Both the position numbers and the translations under genes were made by a program. A model generated the notes under the pieces. The model was not told the origin of the DNA. It saw only the letters and a program-made list of their open reading frames with translations, and did not search any database. From Promethearchaeota archaeon (lineage in GTDB: Archaea > Asgardarchaeota > Lokiarchaeia > Sigyniarchaeales > SOKP01), in NCBI GenBank assembly GCA_018238625.1, contig JABCSY010000020.1, forward strand, positions 1-46,925: a stretch of DNA of 46,925 nucleotides, written 5' to 3'. Below, piece by piece: positions 1 through 8,315 of this stretch. How positions within the stretch are numbered: position 1 is the stretch's first letter; the number at the start of each line of letters is the position of its first letter.

Positions 1-1
1 A

Positions 2-142
2 TATTTTGAAATGACAATGAGAAACTTTACTATTGGGATGTGGTTAACTCCTAGCATAGAAATGGGAATTACATTGATGGTGGTCTTTATAATAGCGTAC
101 TTTGTAATAGCAGCGCTTTTATTTAAGAGAAGACAATTATGA
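2..142 (+). CDS. C-terminal end of a membrane protein (partial)
   Basis: The frame is open from the left edge of the window and ends with TGA at 140-142. The visible 46 residues contain one strongly hydrophobic segment (about residues 24-40), followed by a short basic tail ending KRRQL. This is the usual layout of the last transmembrane helix of a membrane protein with its end in the cytoplasm. The stop codon overlaps the Shine-Dalgarno of the next gene (GAGGTG at 141-146), so the two are probably co-transcribed and translationally coupled. The family cannot be named because most of the gene lies outside the window. Confidence 0.6.
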   Translation, partial: YFEMTMRNFTIGMWLTPSIEMGITLMVVFIIAYFVIAALLFKRRQL

Positions 143-154
143 GGTGATAAAAAA

Positions 155-1126
155 ATGTTAAAAAATAGGAAATTGAGTAGTAGAAGTTTACTAAGTGTTT
201 TACTCTTAGGTATAATTTTGATGGGATTGATATCAACTTCAGTATCGGCAAATCCAACGTATGAAATAGCTTTAACAAAAGGAACTGAAATTTTCGAAAT
301 AACAAAATACGATAACGACGGATGGGAAAATACGGTAGGTAACACTACTATGCCTGACGATTGGTTCGAAGGAGATTCTAATAAAACTGGAGCGCAGGGT
401 AAGTATACAGTTAAGGGTTGGAACTATTTAAAATTAAAAACCTATGAAATAATTCGTCAAGTAATGTTCTCTACTGAACAATTTATGGCATTTATGACTC
501 TCTCTGGCCTAGGTTATAATGAGACTGAGATTAACAATAATTACACTAATAGCTATTGGTTATGGTCTGGGGAAGGTGCAGAGTGGGACTTTACAGATTC
601 AGAATTTAACGAAACGGCTGACGATCCTATTAGTAAAATTGTAGTACTTAAGAATCCCGAGGATTATAACAAGATTTTAGACGATTATAACGATCTCGTA
701 GATACAATTCTTAACGATTCTAAAGTAGAAACATATATTCAATCGCAGTTTTCAAATATCACGGCAGATGAGTTGTTATGGAAATTAATCTTTGAAGGAT
801 TAGCAACAGCAAGCCCATTCAACGGTTATTTAAATGCTCTAATTAACGCACTCAACGTTGAAAATGCCACTGTTAACCAAAATACAATTATAATAGAAAG
901 ATACGGCGTTACAAATTATACTGTGGAAGTATCATATGGTAGTAAAGGAACTTTATCAACATTTATCGTAAAAGATGTAAGCGGTCAAATAATCTACCAA
1001 ATAACTAGCTCTAATACCGAATGGATCTTCTTTACGATACTACTGACAATTGGAATAAGTTTTGCGGGCATTGTTTCATACTTGCTGTTTAAAAAGTTTA
1101 AGCTCAACAAATCGAGAAAAATGTAA
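155..1126 (+). CDS. Secreted, C-terminally membrane-anchored protein of unknown function
   Basis: This 323-residue protein starts with a basic N-terminus and a hydrophobic stretch (about residues 11-32, ending SVSA), a good signal peptide. A polar, Asn/Asp/Thr-rich ectodomain of about 250 residues with several N-x-S/T sites follows. It ends with one transmembrane helix near residues 290-312 and a basic tail (KKFKLNKSRKM). The expected topology is extracellular domain, single anchor and short cytoplasmic tail. I do not recognise a domain. The start is well supported: GAGGTGAT at 141-148 lies 8 nt (counted from GGTG) before the ATG. The preceding partial gene also encodes a membrane protein, so the pair may form one envelope complex. 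Confidence 0.75.
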   Translation: MLKNRKLSSRSLLSVLLLGIILMGLISTSVSANPTYEIALTKGTEIFEITKYDNDGWENTVGNTTMPDDWFEGDSNKTGAQGKYTVKGWNYLKLKTYEIIRQVMFSTEQFMAFMTLSGLGYNETEINNNYTNSYWLWSGEGAEWDFTDSEFNETADDPISKIVVLKNPEDYNKILDDYNDLVDTILNDSKVETYIQSQFSNITADELLWKLIFEGLATASPFNGYLNALINALNVENATVNQNTIIIERYGVTNYTVEVSYGSKGTLSTFIVKDVSGQIIYQITSSNTEWIFFTILLTIGISFAGIVSYLLFKKFKLNKSRKM

Positions 1127-1138
1127 AATAAATTCTCT

Positions 1139-1155
1139 AATTTTTTTTATTTTAT
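1139..1155 (+). terminator. T-rich transcription stop after the surface protein gene
   Basis: Eight consecutive T (1141-1148) followed by ATTTTAT begin about 14 nt after the stop codon of the upstream plus-strand gene. Archaeal RNA polymerase terminates on such U-tracts without needing a strong hairpin, and no stem is visible here. The next gene is on the other strand and convergent. Confidence 0.4.
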
Positions 1156-1252
1156 ACTAATTTTAAGCTAAAAGATATCGTTCCTAACTGTTTTTTTAAA
1201 TTCAATTAAAAATAAAAAATGTTAAAAAAAAATTAGAATTAGTTTATTTTAG

Positions 1253-3856
1253 CTATTCAAGATCGTCGGAGATTGGTTTTTTTGGTTCAGAAAATCCTTC
1301 GGGATAAATGTTGGTTATATCTTTTGGTGTAGTATCGTATCCATTCTTTTCCATTAAAGAATATAATTTTTGCGTGTTGAAATCCATTGAAAACTCCATG
1401 ACTTCACCCGCTAATAGAACATATGAAAATGCGGTTAAAAAAGGAATTCCTGTGAATAAAACTACGATTATTAAAACTCCAAAAATCCAGCTAGTAACAT
1501 TATCTTCTTGAAAGAATCCCGAAAAGTCTACAGTTGTTAAGAATCCTATCAATGTTATTATTGCAGAAATTCCCGCCATTCCTTTTACCATTGATTGTGC
1601 CCATATACTGATTGGTTCGATGTCACCCGGTTGACGGTATTTTTTAGACTGACGAAAATACACAACTCCCGCGTCATCCAAGAGAAAGTTTCCTGAAATA
1701 AAGAACGAAAAGACAATAAAGGTTAAAATCATAGGAAATATACAACAAAGCATATAGCCATTCATGAACTGGAAAAATTCAGTAGATCCGAAAACCTCAA
1801 AATTTTGAGGATAGCCAAGAATTGGAGTTAACACACCATATGTGTAAAAACCAATTGCTATGGAGAGCATTAGGGGCAAAACTGTTCTTTTAAGTTGTAT
1901 TATTGTGCCAATTTCTTTTCGATCTTTCATATCAAGCACTACAATATCTGTGTTATAACTCTTAGATATCTTAAAAAATAAGGAGCGAAGTTTTACAAAT
2001 GTATAGGCAAATCTTGAAGCGAATCGATTGTACAACGCTGCGGTTAGTGGTAATGTTCCATACCATGTAATAATAACCACCAGGAAGCTAATAACTATCC
2101 CCGTCATATTTTCATTTGGAATCAGTGTATTGTTGAAAATGTTTATCTGTATTAAGAAAAATAAGAAAGTAACTGAAATCAGAGCAATCGCCGCTATGTT
2201 TACGGCAACTGTGAGTTTATGTTCCTTGATCTTTTTTCTGCTATAACTTACTTTTTTACTCTTCAATATTACCAAAAAGATCCCAATGCATAATAATGCT
2301 ACAAGAATGATAAAAAGAGGAAATCCTAGAGGAAAAAGAGGAGATAACCATAATGCTATTGGTTTTGAAGAAGCAAGAGCAGCTATCCTATCGTTACTCG
2401 CTAAAATAAAATCACCCTTACCATCCCCGTTTAAATCTTGAAAAGGAATGATCCGATCAGTTCCTTGGTTAGTATTTATTACGCTTAGTACCTCGTTTTC
2501 TGGAATACTAACAATACTAAATCGACTAACTTCACTAGTAGGGGAATACCAAGGTGCAAATCTTTCCCATAGAACAATTTCATCGATAGAATCTCCATTC
2601 AAATCCTCCCCTAAAACAAATATGTTCTGTAATTCATCGTTTTCGTCACATTGATCGTGATAAGGTCTAAAAATGTTTTCGGAAGTTTCTGTAACTACAT
2701 ATATTAAAATCTGGTTTTCTTTAGTGTGGTCAATATCGTCGTAAAAATCTCCCTTTATTATTAAGAATACCTCCTGATCAGTTGTGTTTGAACCGAGTGT
2801 CTCAATTCCGTAAATATGATATTCTATTTCTCGAGGTACATTGAATGTTCTAATAGTACTTCCGTCAATTCCACTAATTATTGAAACATTCCCTGTTTCT
2901 GTTGTTAAAAATATCTCCGGGATGGAATCGCCATTCAAATCCTCAGTAAATGTGTAATCACGAATATTTCCCATAAGTGTTTTATTAAAGATCGGATCTA
3001 AGAAGTTTGAGACGCTGGTATTCAGCAACATTATCTTATTACTATTTATAAAAAGCACATGCTCTTCAGAACCATAAGGAAATAGATCCATTGCCGGGAT
3101 CACATCTTGTTCGCTAATCCAAGAAAAATCAATATAAATTGAGTCAAATTTAGTACCGTTTACAAAATAGCTAGAAATGTTGTAAAAGTATTCGTAAGTT
3201 GCATTCGTTTTGGATTCACATTCTAGAAAAATGAGATCTGGTCTATTATCATCAAGTCCATCTAGATGAACTAAATCTTGTACAAAAAAGTTCGTAAAAC
3301 TACGATGATCTCCTGTTGCGATTGGAATGTCCGTACCGTTATTTCCATATATTAAAATGTTAGAATAATCGTTTAGTATGATTTCCGTCGTAGGGTTATC
3401 ACCCGGACTGATAGTCTTCCAATCTGACTCCACAGAGGCTATATTTGCAAAGTAGTCCTTATATCCGTCCCCGTTGACATCCATAACCTCGAAGACTTTT
3501 TTTACTGGGTTATTACAAATCTTCTCCCATATTTTACTTCCACTTAACCCATCTAACGCATAAATATTACCATAGTTAGGTATATCATTAAGGTCACCCT
3601 GATTATCACTATTCTGCCTAATTACATCACTATAAGCGATAGCATCCAAAAAGCCATCATTATTAAGGTCATCAGCTTCAAAAACGTTCATTTCCATTGA
3701 ATTTTTTCCACTAACCTCTTCCCATACCCATCCCGGTTGTAGTTCCATTTGGGTTACAAACGCTAACCCTAAACTTCCAAACACAATAAGGGACGCTGCT
3801 AAGAGAATGTAATTTATAGGGTGAGTTCTTTCTTCTTTACGTTTTTGTTCATTCAT
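1253..3856 (-). CDS. FG-GAP/VCBS-repeat membrane protein (beta-propeller ectodomain plus polytopic C-terminus)
   Basis: This 867-residue protein has a short basic cytoplasmic N-terminus and a transmembrane helix near residues 15-36. About 470 extracellular residues with repeated acidic calcium-binding loops follow: DLNNDG, DVNGDG, DLNGDS (twice) and DLNGDG, each followed by a hydrophobic strand. These D-x-N-x-D-G loops spaced through a beta-rich region mark FG-GAP/VCBS repeats, which fold as an integrin-like beta-propeller. After about residue 505 come at least five hydrophobic helices with basic cytoplasmic loops, and the protein ends in a charged tail. The architecture suggests a surface binding or adhesion domain coupled to a membrane-embedded module. 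The ligand and the function of the membrane part are unknown. It is monocistronic and convergent with the upstream surface-protein gene. Confidence 0.8.
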   Translation of the reverse strand: MNEQKRKEERTHPINYILLAASLIVFGSLGLAFVTQMELQPGWVWEEVSGKNSMEMNVFEADDLNNDGFLDAIAYSDVIRQNSDNQGDLNDIPNYGNIYALDGLSGSKIWEKICNNPVKKVFEVMDVNGDGYKDYFANIASVESDWKTISPGDNPTTEIILNDYSNILIYGNNGTDIPIATGDHRSFTNFFVQDLVHLDGLDDNRPDLIFLECESKTNATYEYFYNISSYFVNGTKFDSIYIDFSWISEQDVIPAMDLFPYGSEEHVLFINSNKIMLLNTSVSNFLDPIFNKTLMGNIRDYTFTEDLNGDSIPEIFLTTETGNVSIISGIDGSTIRTFNVPREIEYHIYGIETLGSNTTDQEVFLIIKGDFYDDIDHTKENQILIYVVTETSENIFRPYHDQCDENDELQNIFVLGEDLNGDSIDEIVLWERFAPWYSPTSEVSRFSIVSIPENEVLSVINTNQGTDRIIPFQDLNGDGKGDFILASNDRIAALASSKPIALWLSPLFPLGFPLFIILVALLCIGIFLVILKSKKVSYSRKKIKEHKLTVAVNIAAIALISVTFLFFLIQINIFNNTLIPNENMTGIVISFLVVIITWYGTLPLTAALYNRFASRFAYTFVKLRSLFFKISKSYNTDIVVLDMKDRKEIGTIIQLKRTVLPLMLSIAIGFYTYGVLTPILGYPQNFEVFGSTEFFQFMNGYMLCCIFPMILTFIVFSFFISGNFLLDDAGVVYFRQSKKYRQPGDIEPISIWAQSMVKGMAGISAIITLIGFLTTVDFSGFFQEDNVTSWIFGVLIIVVLFTGIPFLTAFSYVLLAGEVMEFSMDFNTQKLYSLMEKNGYDTTPKDITNIYPEGFSEPKKPISDDLE

Positions 3857-4134
3857 AATTTATTAGGTTAAATTAAATTTAATTACTAATACTTAAAATT
3901 ACAAAATTATAAACCTTAAGTAAAAATTAGCCAAAATTGTTATAAATCAAATTCATTGAGTACAGTAACACTAATTAAAGCTGAATTTGATTAATGGTTA
4001 TTAATCAAGATTAAAAAAGAAAAAAAATAATATTTATTGGGGTGTTTTAGAGTAAATTTTTACTTAAAAACTCTCGTGAAGTCGGCAAGTAAATAATTCT
4101 AAAGCGCTCCGCCTTATTTTTCGATAGATGGGTG

Positions 4135-4605
4135 TTAATTGTTTTGTTCTTCGTTAATATCTATCTTTTTTGCAAGTTTCTTTCCTATTGTAACCCTTAA
4201 AAGACCGTTAGTCAATTTAGAAGATATCGTATTTTCGTCTGCGTCAGCGGGAAGTGGAATGTCCATGTTTACGTCTGTGAACGTAAAGCCTCTAAATGCA
4301 AAAGGAAACCCTTGTTTTTCAGATTTCTCCTTGCTCTCTTCATGTTCTGATACTTTCGGCTTGCTTGCTGTTACATTTAGATTTTTATCGATAAGCGATA
4401 CTTTAACATCCTCTTTAGTACGTCCTGGCAATGGTACTGTAATTAAATATACGCTTCCTAAATCTTCTATGTTGTGGTGAATAGAACCGCCCATAAAATC
4501 TCTCATAAAATGATGGGCCATTCGCTTCATTTTAGCTATGTCTCTTGGATTAATAGGGATGCAACCTTGCATCATTCTTGGTCCAAAATTTCTGTCGTCA
4601 CACAT
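4135..4605 (-). CDS. hsp20: Small heat-shock protein, Hsp20/alpha-crystallin family
   Basis: This 156-residue protein has a Met/His-rich N-terminal arm (about 1-45) and an alpha-crystallin domain (about 46-150). The domain carries the family features: VPLPGRTKEDVKVSL early, then a charged linker (EHEESKEKSEKQ), then DIPLPADADENTISSKLTNGLLRVTI. The (L)PLPADVD..(I)xAxLxNGLLxI pattern is the hallmark of the family. Members are ATP-independent holdases that bind unfolding proteins in the cytoplasm as oligomers. The gene lies 48 nt downstream of a PadR-type regulator on the same strand and is probably co-transcribed with it, so it may be induced when that repressor is released. Confidence 0.93.
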   Translation of the reverse strand: MCDDRNFGPRMMQGCIPINPRDIAKMKRMAHHFMRDFMGGSIHHNIEDLGSVYLITVPLPGRTKEDVKVSLIDKNLNVTASKPKVSEHEESKEKSEKQGFPFAFRGFTFTDVNMDIPLPADADENTISSKLTNGLLRVTIGKKLAKKIDINEEQNN

Positions 4606-4653
4606 TCTATTTTTTACCTCTTTTCTTTAATTTTGTTTTGAAATTGATGAAAA

Positions 4654-5304
4654 TCAAAAGTTTTCGAAATCATCCTCATCGTCTACGATTTCAATAATTT
4701 TCACATTTTCTTCCCTTTTCTTCTTTAAATCATTGAGTAGAACCTTGTATTCAGAGATTGTTTTATCGATTTCTTTCAATCTTCTTGAAAGCCTATGCTT
4801 CGATAAGTCTAATTCTTTAATTACTTTGTTTACGCGTTCAATGTTGGTTAAAGAATAATCATCTTCATTTATTTTTCTAGATGAAGGTTCACAGTGATAA
4901 GGAAAGCAAGACATCATACCATGTATGCGTTCTTCGTTAGGAATCCATGTTTTAACAATTGTTCGAATGTACTCTCCAAGCGTGTTAATACTAGGCTCCA
5001 GATTATTTTTTAGTACTTCTTTTAATCCTTTTTTTCCCGATTCAGTTATTCTATATAATTTTAAATGACGATTGTTTCTGATTATTTCTTCAATATTGAT
5101 ATATCCTTTCGTAGTTAACCTGTTCAATAAAGGGTAAATTGTTCCCGGTGATGCTCGCCATAAACTTTTAAACTTTTCGTTGATTTTTCGAATAAGGGCG
5201 TATCCCGAGATACCGTCGAAATTTTCTATTATAGAAAGTACTAGGATATCTAATCCTGATAAGGACCCGCTCTGATGGCCGCTGAAACGTTTACCAAAAA
5301 ACAC
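4654..5304 (-). CDS. PadR-family winged-helix transcriptional regulator
   Basis: This 216-residue protein has a PadR-type winged helix-turn-helix at about residues 15-100. It includes the typical SGYALIRKINE...SPGTIYPLLNRLTTKGYI run (recognition helix S-P-G-T-I-Y-P-L-L), a wing, and YRITESGKKGLKEVL. The C-terminal half is helical and charged, probably the coiled-coil dimerisation arm. The start is GTG at 5304-5302: GGTGA (5315-5311) precedes it by 7 nt, the normal spacing in this window. The gene precedes hsp20 on the same strand. A perfect palindrome at 5336-5353, about 30 nt before the start codon, is a likely autoregulatory operator. PadR proteins usually repress their own operon; the inducing signal here is unknown. 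Confidence 0.88.
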   Translation of the reverse strand: MFFGKRFSGHQSGSLSGLDILVLSIIENFDGISGYALIRKINEKFKSLWRASPGTIYPLLNRLTTKGYINIEEIIRNNRHLKLYRITESGKKGLKEVLKNNLEPSINTLGEYIRTIVKTWIPNEERIHGMMSCFPYHCEPSSRKINEDDYSLTNIERVNKVIKELDLSKHRLSRRLKEIDKTISEYKVLLNDLKKKREENVKIIEIVDDEDDFENF

Positions 5305-5335
5305 TTATTTTCACCAATTTGTATAGTTTGATTTC

Positions 5336-5353
5336 GATATATTGTAATATATC
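5336..5353. promoter_or_regulatory. Perfect 8+8 bp palindrome, likely PadR operator
   Basis: GATATATT-GT-AATATATC is an exact inverted repeat with a 2-nt centre, located 32-49 nt before the PadR start codon. Flanking TCGA-containing half-sites (TTTCGATAT, AAATCGAAC and, at about 5402, GGAAATCGAATAC) surround it. Position and dyad symmetry fit binding by a dimeric winged-helix repressor that also blocks the promoter. Binding is inferred. Confidence 0.5.
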
Positions 5354-5429
5354 TAAAATCGAACATTAATAATTTAATGTAAAGACGCCTTAATAAATAT
5401 ATCGGAAATCGAATACACAAAAAATAGTA

Positions 5430-5996
5430 TTATAATTCTTTAATTTTTTGATGTATTTCCTTCCAATTATGAACCCTATAAACATTATTCTCACAAATAA
5501 TATCTTGATTCCAGGGTTGATTAAATAGCAACAATGTTCTGCTTTTTAACTTCTTAATTGGTTCTACTAAGTTCGGGTTATCGTCAACGTAGAGGTCATA
5601 ATGTTGTTTTAATTTAATATCGTAAGGCCGATGATGTAGTAAAATTAATTCAGAATATTGAATATTCTCCTTAATATTGTGAAAATCTAACGCTCTTTTT
5701 ATTGAGGAACGATATTTAGGTATCCTCGCCGAGACTATATCCACATCGTATGTCTCGTTTAATTTTTTCATAATTTCTGGAGCGTTCTCGTCAATAAAAG
5801 GAATTCTCATAGAATCAGCATATATTTCGTAGAAAATTTTAAAACCAGTATCTTCATCCACATTCCAATCTTTAAAGAAGTCCCATTTAGTAACGTCTTT
5901 TTTTTGATGGTTAGTGCCATATCTTTTGTTGAATATTATACAATATTCCACAATAATATCAAGTAAGACACCATCTATATCGATTGCGATTTTCAT
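5430..5996 (-). CDS. HAD-superfamily 5'-nucleotidase-like phosphatase (NT5C type)
   Basis: This 188-residue protein has the HAD motif I at residues 6-10 (DIDGV, nucleophile Asp6 and acid/base Asp8). Motif II appears as VSAR near residue 93, a conserved basic residue lies in DIKLKQ, and motif III is YVDDNP near residue 138. The size and the cap between motifs I and II match the NT5C/5'(3')-deoxyribonucleotidase group, which dephosphorylates (deoxy)nucleoside monophosphates. The substrate cannot be fixed from sequence. The gene stands alone, and a TATA-like ATATTTATAATAT (6028-6016 on this strand) lies 20-32 nt before the ATG, which points to a leaderless or nearly leaderless mRNA. Confidence 0.75.
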   Translation of the reverse strand: MKIAIDIDGVLLDIIVEYCIIFNKRYGTNHQKKDVTKWDFFKDWNVDEDTGFKIFYEIYADSMRIPFIDENAPEIMKKLNETYDVDIVSARIPKYRSSIKRALDFHNIKENIQYSELILLHHRPYDIKLKQHYDLYVDDNPNLVEPIKKLKSRTLLLFNQPWNQDIICENNVYRVHNWKEIHQKIKEL

Positions 5997-6421
5997 TATA
6001 AAACAATTGGCGATAATATTATAAATATCTTTATGTGATTATTATGTGATTTGTTCAAAGTAAATTTTGGTAATCACTACTTTGTTTAGAAATTTTCAAT
6101 TTGCTTGAAATTATTCGTTAAGTTTCGTTGAATTTTCGTTGAAACTAGGCGTTAAATTTATAAAGCCACATTAATATTACAGTAATGGGATTCGATTCCC
6201 ACAAATAATCATATAAACGAAGGTGATGATTTAAAAAAACCTGAATTGAATATAGAAAAATAAAAAAGTTTATCCTTTCCTCTACTAGGATTAACAAACA
6301 ACGACTCTTCTTTTTTTTCCCTTCTTCTTAATATTTTTTATTATAAATGTTAAATTAATTTTAATGTCTTTTAACGAATTAAATCGCAATTAAAATTAAA
6401 ATAAAAAGTTGTGAAGACTAA
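5997..6421. other. 425-bp intergenic region between divergent phosphatase genes
   Basis: No open frame of interest is seen. Besides the promoter of the NT5C-type gene, the gap contains a small hairpin, TGGGA-TTCGAT-TCCCA (6186-6201), and a pyrimidine-rich segment (6300-6330). The hairpin resembles a tRNA T-arm, but the loop and closing pair do not fit and there is no tRNA body upstream. The function of the gap is unknown. Confidence 0.4.
6016..6028 (-). promoter_or_regulatory. TATA-like element of the NT5C-type gene
   Basis: Read on the minus strand, ATATTTATAATAT sits 20-32 nt before the ATG at 5996. Archaeal TATA boxes centre about 26 nt before the transcription start, so the transcript would begin close to the start codon. 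No Shine-Dalgarno is visible, which agrees with leaderless translation. Confidence 0.4.
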
Positions 6422-7198
6422 TTGAAGCAAATAAAGGGAATTTTGGCAGATATTGATGGAACGCTCTATTTTAAAGGTTCACCAATTTCTGGAGCCATCG
6501 AAGCCGTAGAAAAGCTACGAAAAAAAGGCATTAAAATGTTGTTTTTTACTAACACCGATAGTAAATCTCCTAGAACTGTGTTTAATAGGCTGATTGAATA
6601 CGGATTTTCTATTAAGGAGAGAGAGATATTTACGCCAATTATCGCTTTAAAGGAATTCTTAGCTGAATGTCCCGATAAAAAGATTTTCTTGGTTACTACT
6701 GAAGAGGTTAAAGAAGAATTTCAAAAATTTCGTCAAATTAAGAGTTCTGAAGTACCGGATTTTGTAATTATAGGAGATTTTCGCGATAATTGGGACGTTA
6801 GCAGACTTAATATAGCTTTTAAATATGTTTTAAAGCATAAAGCTAAATTACTTGGAACGCAAGGAAATAAATACTACCTTGATCGAAATGGAGAGCCAGT
6901 AATAGATACGGGGTCTTTTGTGTGGATGATTGCCAACGCAGCAAATGTAGCGCCAAAAATATTTGGAAAGCCTTCTAAAGAATATTTCTTACAAGCTTTA
7001 AAGAGGCTTGATTTGCTAGCTGAGAACACTGTTGTAATAGGAGACGACATCGAATCAGATATTGAAGGTGCTCTTAATGCCAACATTAGAGGAATTCTCG
7101 TAAAAACGGGAAAAGGGCAATATTATCAACCATCGAAAGCGAGGATTAAACCCGATTTGGTAATTGAATCTTTTACTTCTATTTTGGAATATCTTTAA
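6422..7198 (+). CDS. HAD-superfamily phosphatase, subfamily IIA (NagD/HDHD2-like)
   Basis: This 258-residue protein shows motif I DIDGT (Asp10 nucleophile, Asp12), motif II FFTNTDSK near residue 41, a C2-type cap domain and motif III GDDIESDIEGA near residue 213. This order and size match the NagD/HDHD2 branch of HAD phosphatases, which act on small phosphorylated metabolites. The start is TTG at 6422, directly after an in-frame stop at 6419-6421, so no longer version exists. The translation MKQIKGILADIDGT matches the family's N-terminus. A GTGA at 6411-6414 could be a weak ribosome-binding site. The substrate is unknown. Confidence 0.85.
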   Translation: MKQIKGILADIDGTLYFKGSPISGAIEAVEKLRKKGIKMLFFTNTDSKSPRTVFNRLIEYGFSIKEREIFTPIIALKEFLAECPDKKIFLVTTEEVKEEFQKFRQIKSSEVPDFVIIGDFRDNWDVSRLNIAFKYVLKHKAKLLGTQGNKYYLDRNGEPVIDTGSFVWMIANAANVAPKIFGKPSKEYFLQALKRLDLLAENTVVIGDDIESDIEGALNANIRGILVKTGKGQYYQPSKARIKPDLVIESFTSILEYL

Positions 7199-7267
7199 TT
7201 AACATCCTTTTGATATAAGATAAAAAAAAAGAAAATTTATTTTGGTTTTATATTAATTATAAAGTAG

Positions 7268-7726
7268 TTATCTATCGAGAGTAATGAAAGAGTAAACTAA
7301 TAATACAAATACTAATGCATAAACACCTAAATGGAATGTAATATATATACTAAAATAACCTAAATCCAGCGATCTAACCAGGCCTCTTATTCCTAAAAAT
7401 ATACTAATTCCGGTAAAGATTCCGCTTGCAATAATTACACCTCTACTATCCCTTACAAGTGCGGTTAAAATCCCTAGAATGAAATATATAAAACATGCGA
7501 CTCCTATAAACAGGAAAGTTGCTATCAATAAAAAAAAACCTGCCGCTAATCCAACTCCCAAAGCAGCAAAAAACTCCCCTATATTTTCTGCCTGCAATTC
7601 TGGAAAAGCAAGATCATAGAATATGAAAACTCCTGTATCATCAACAAAAACCAATAAAATTCGTGTTCCAATTGTAATGAGCAATAAGATGCCCGCTGTC
7701 ATCATAAACCTTTCTCTGAGTTCCAT
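7268..7726 (-). CDS. Small polytopic membrane protein, four predicted helices
   Basis: The protein has four hydrophobic segments (about residues 10-29, 58-84, 91-111 and 122-150) and short polar loops; no family is recognised. The frame can be extended to a TTG at 7744. However, a Shine-Dalgarno-like GGAGGT lies inside that extension, and the ATG at 7726 (MELRERF) is a better start, giving 152 residues. It stands alone, convergent with the preceding HAD gene. Its role at the membrane is unknown. Confidence 0.6.
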   Translation of the reverse strand: MELRERFMMTAGILLLITIGTRILLVFVDDTGVFIFYDLAFPELQAENIGEFFAALGVGLAAGFFLLIATFLFIGVACFIYFILGILTALVRDSRGVIIASGIFTGISIFLGIRGLVRSLDLGYFSIYITFHLGVYALVFVLLVYSFITLDR

Positions 7727-7911
7727 TAACTTATAAACCTCCAATATTGGATTAATTTTAAACTCAAATAAACAATGATTACAAAAAATAAGGATAATGA
7801 ATAATATAAAATTTATGACAATTAAGTAAAATAATTATTTCTTTTTATTAGATATACTGCTAACAAAGAAAGAATAGCGTCTTTAATCGTTATGAATTAG
7901 ATATTTAGGTC

Positions 7912-8112
7912 TTATGCTGACATAGGTGAAGAATTAGCTAATCCATTATTTTTGAAAACTTTATATTCATCCTTTATTTCTTTAATATCTACGATAATAA
8001 GCGTGTGAAGATGATGTTTTCTTTCAAAAAGATCGATTTTACTTTGATTTAAGGGATTGTTTGGGTGAATTACTACATATTCCTTACATTTAATACATGC
8101 TCGAGCTCTCAT
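7912..8112 (-). CDS. Small archaeal protein with a CxxC knuckle
   Basis: This 66-residue protein starts MRARACIKCKEYVVIHPNNP. It has one CxxC pair (Cys6, Cys9), a conserved-looking HPNNPLNQ segment and a histidine pair (HHLHTL), followed by a beta-strand and a charged tail. From memory, short archaeal proteins with this opening recur in several lineages, but I cannot name a function. The single CxxC plus histidines could bind one metal ion. The gene lies about 200 nt downstream of purL on the same strand, too far to assume a shared operon. Confidence 0.55.
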   Translation of the reverse strand: MRARACIKCKEYVVIHPNNPLNQSKIDLFERKHHLHTLIIVDIKEIKDEYKVFKNNGLANSSPMSA

Positions 8113-8315
8113 AATACGGCCTTAAAGATCATTCTTAAATCTATAATTATTAAAAATCAAATGAATAAGAAATCATTGCTTATTTTTTAAAAATGTTCGT
8201 GTTGATCGAACATAATAATAAAATAGGTAATTTCTAAACAATTGTCTAAACTCAATTTTGTTTTTTATTATTTCTTCCTTAATCTCTAAATTCTCTTTCA
8301 AGTAGATCGATCAAA

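Noticed and set aside
6186..6201. Hairpin GGGATTCGATTCCC resembling a tRNA T-arm
   Set aside because: The TTCGATT loop cannot be placed on a proper 5-bp stem (A-C closing mismatch), and no acceptor, D- or anticodon arm is found upstream on either strand.
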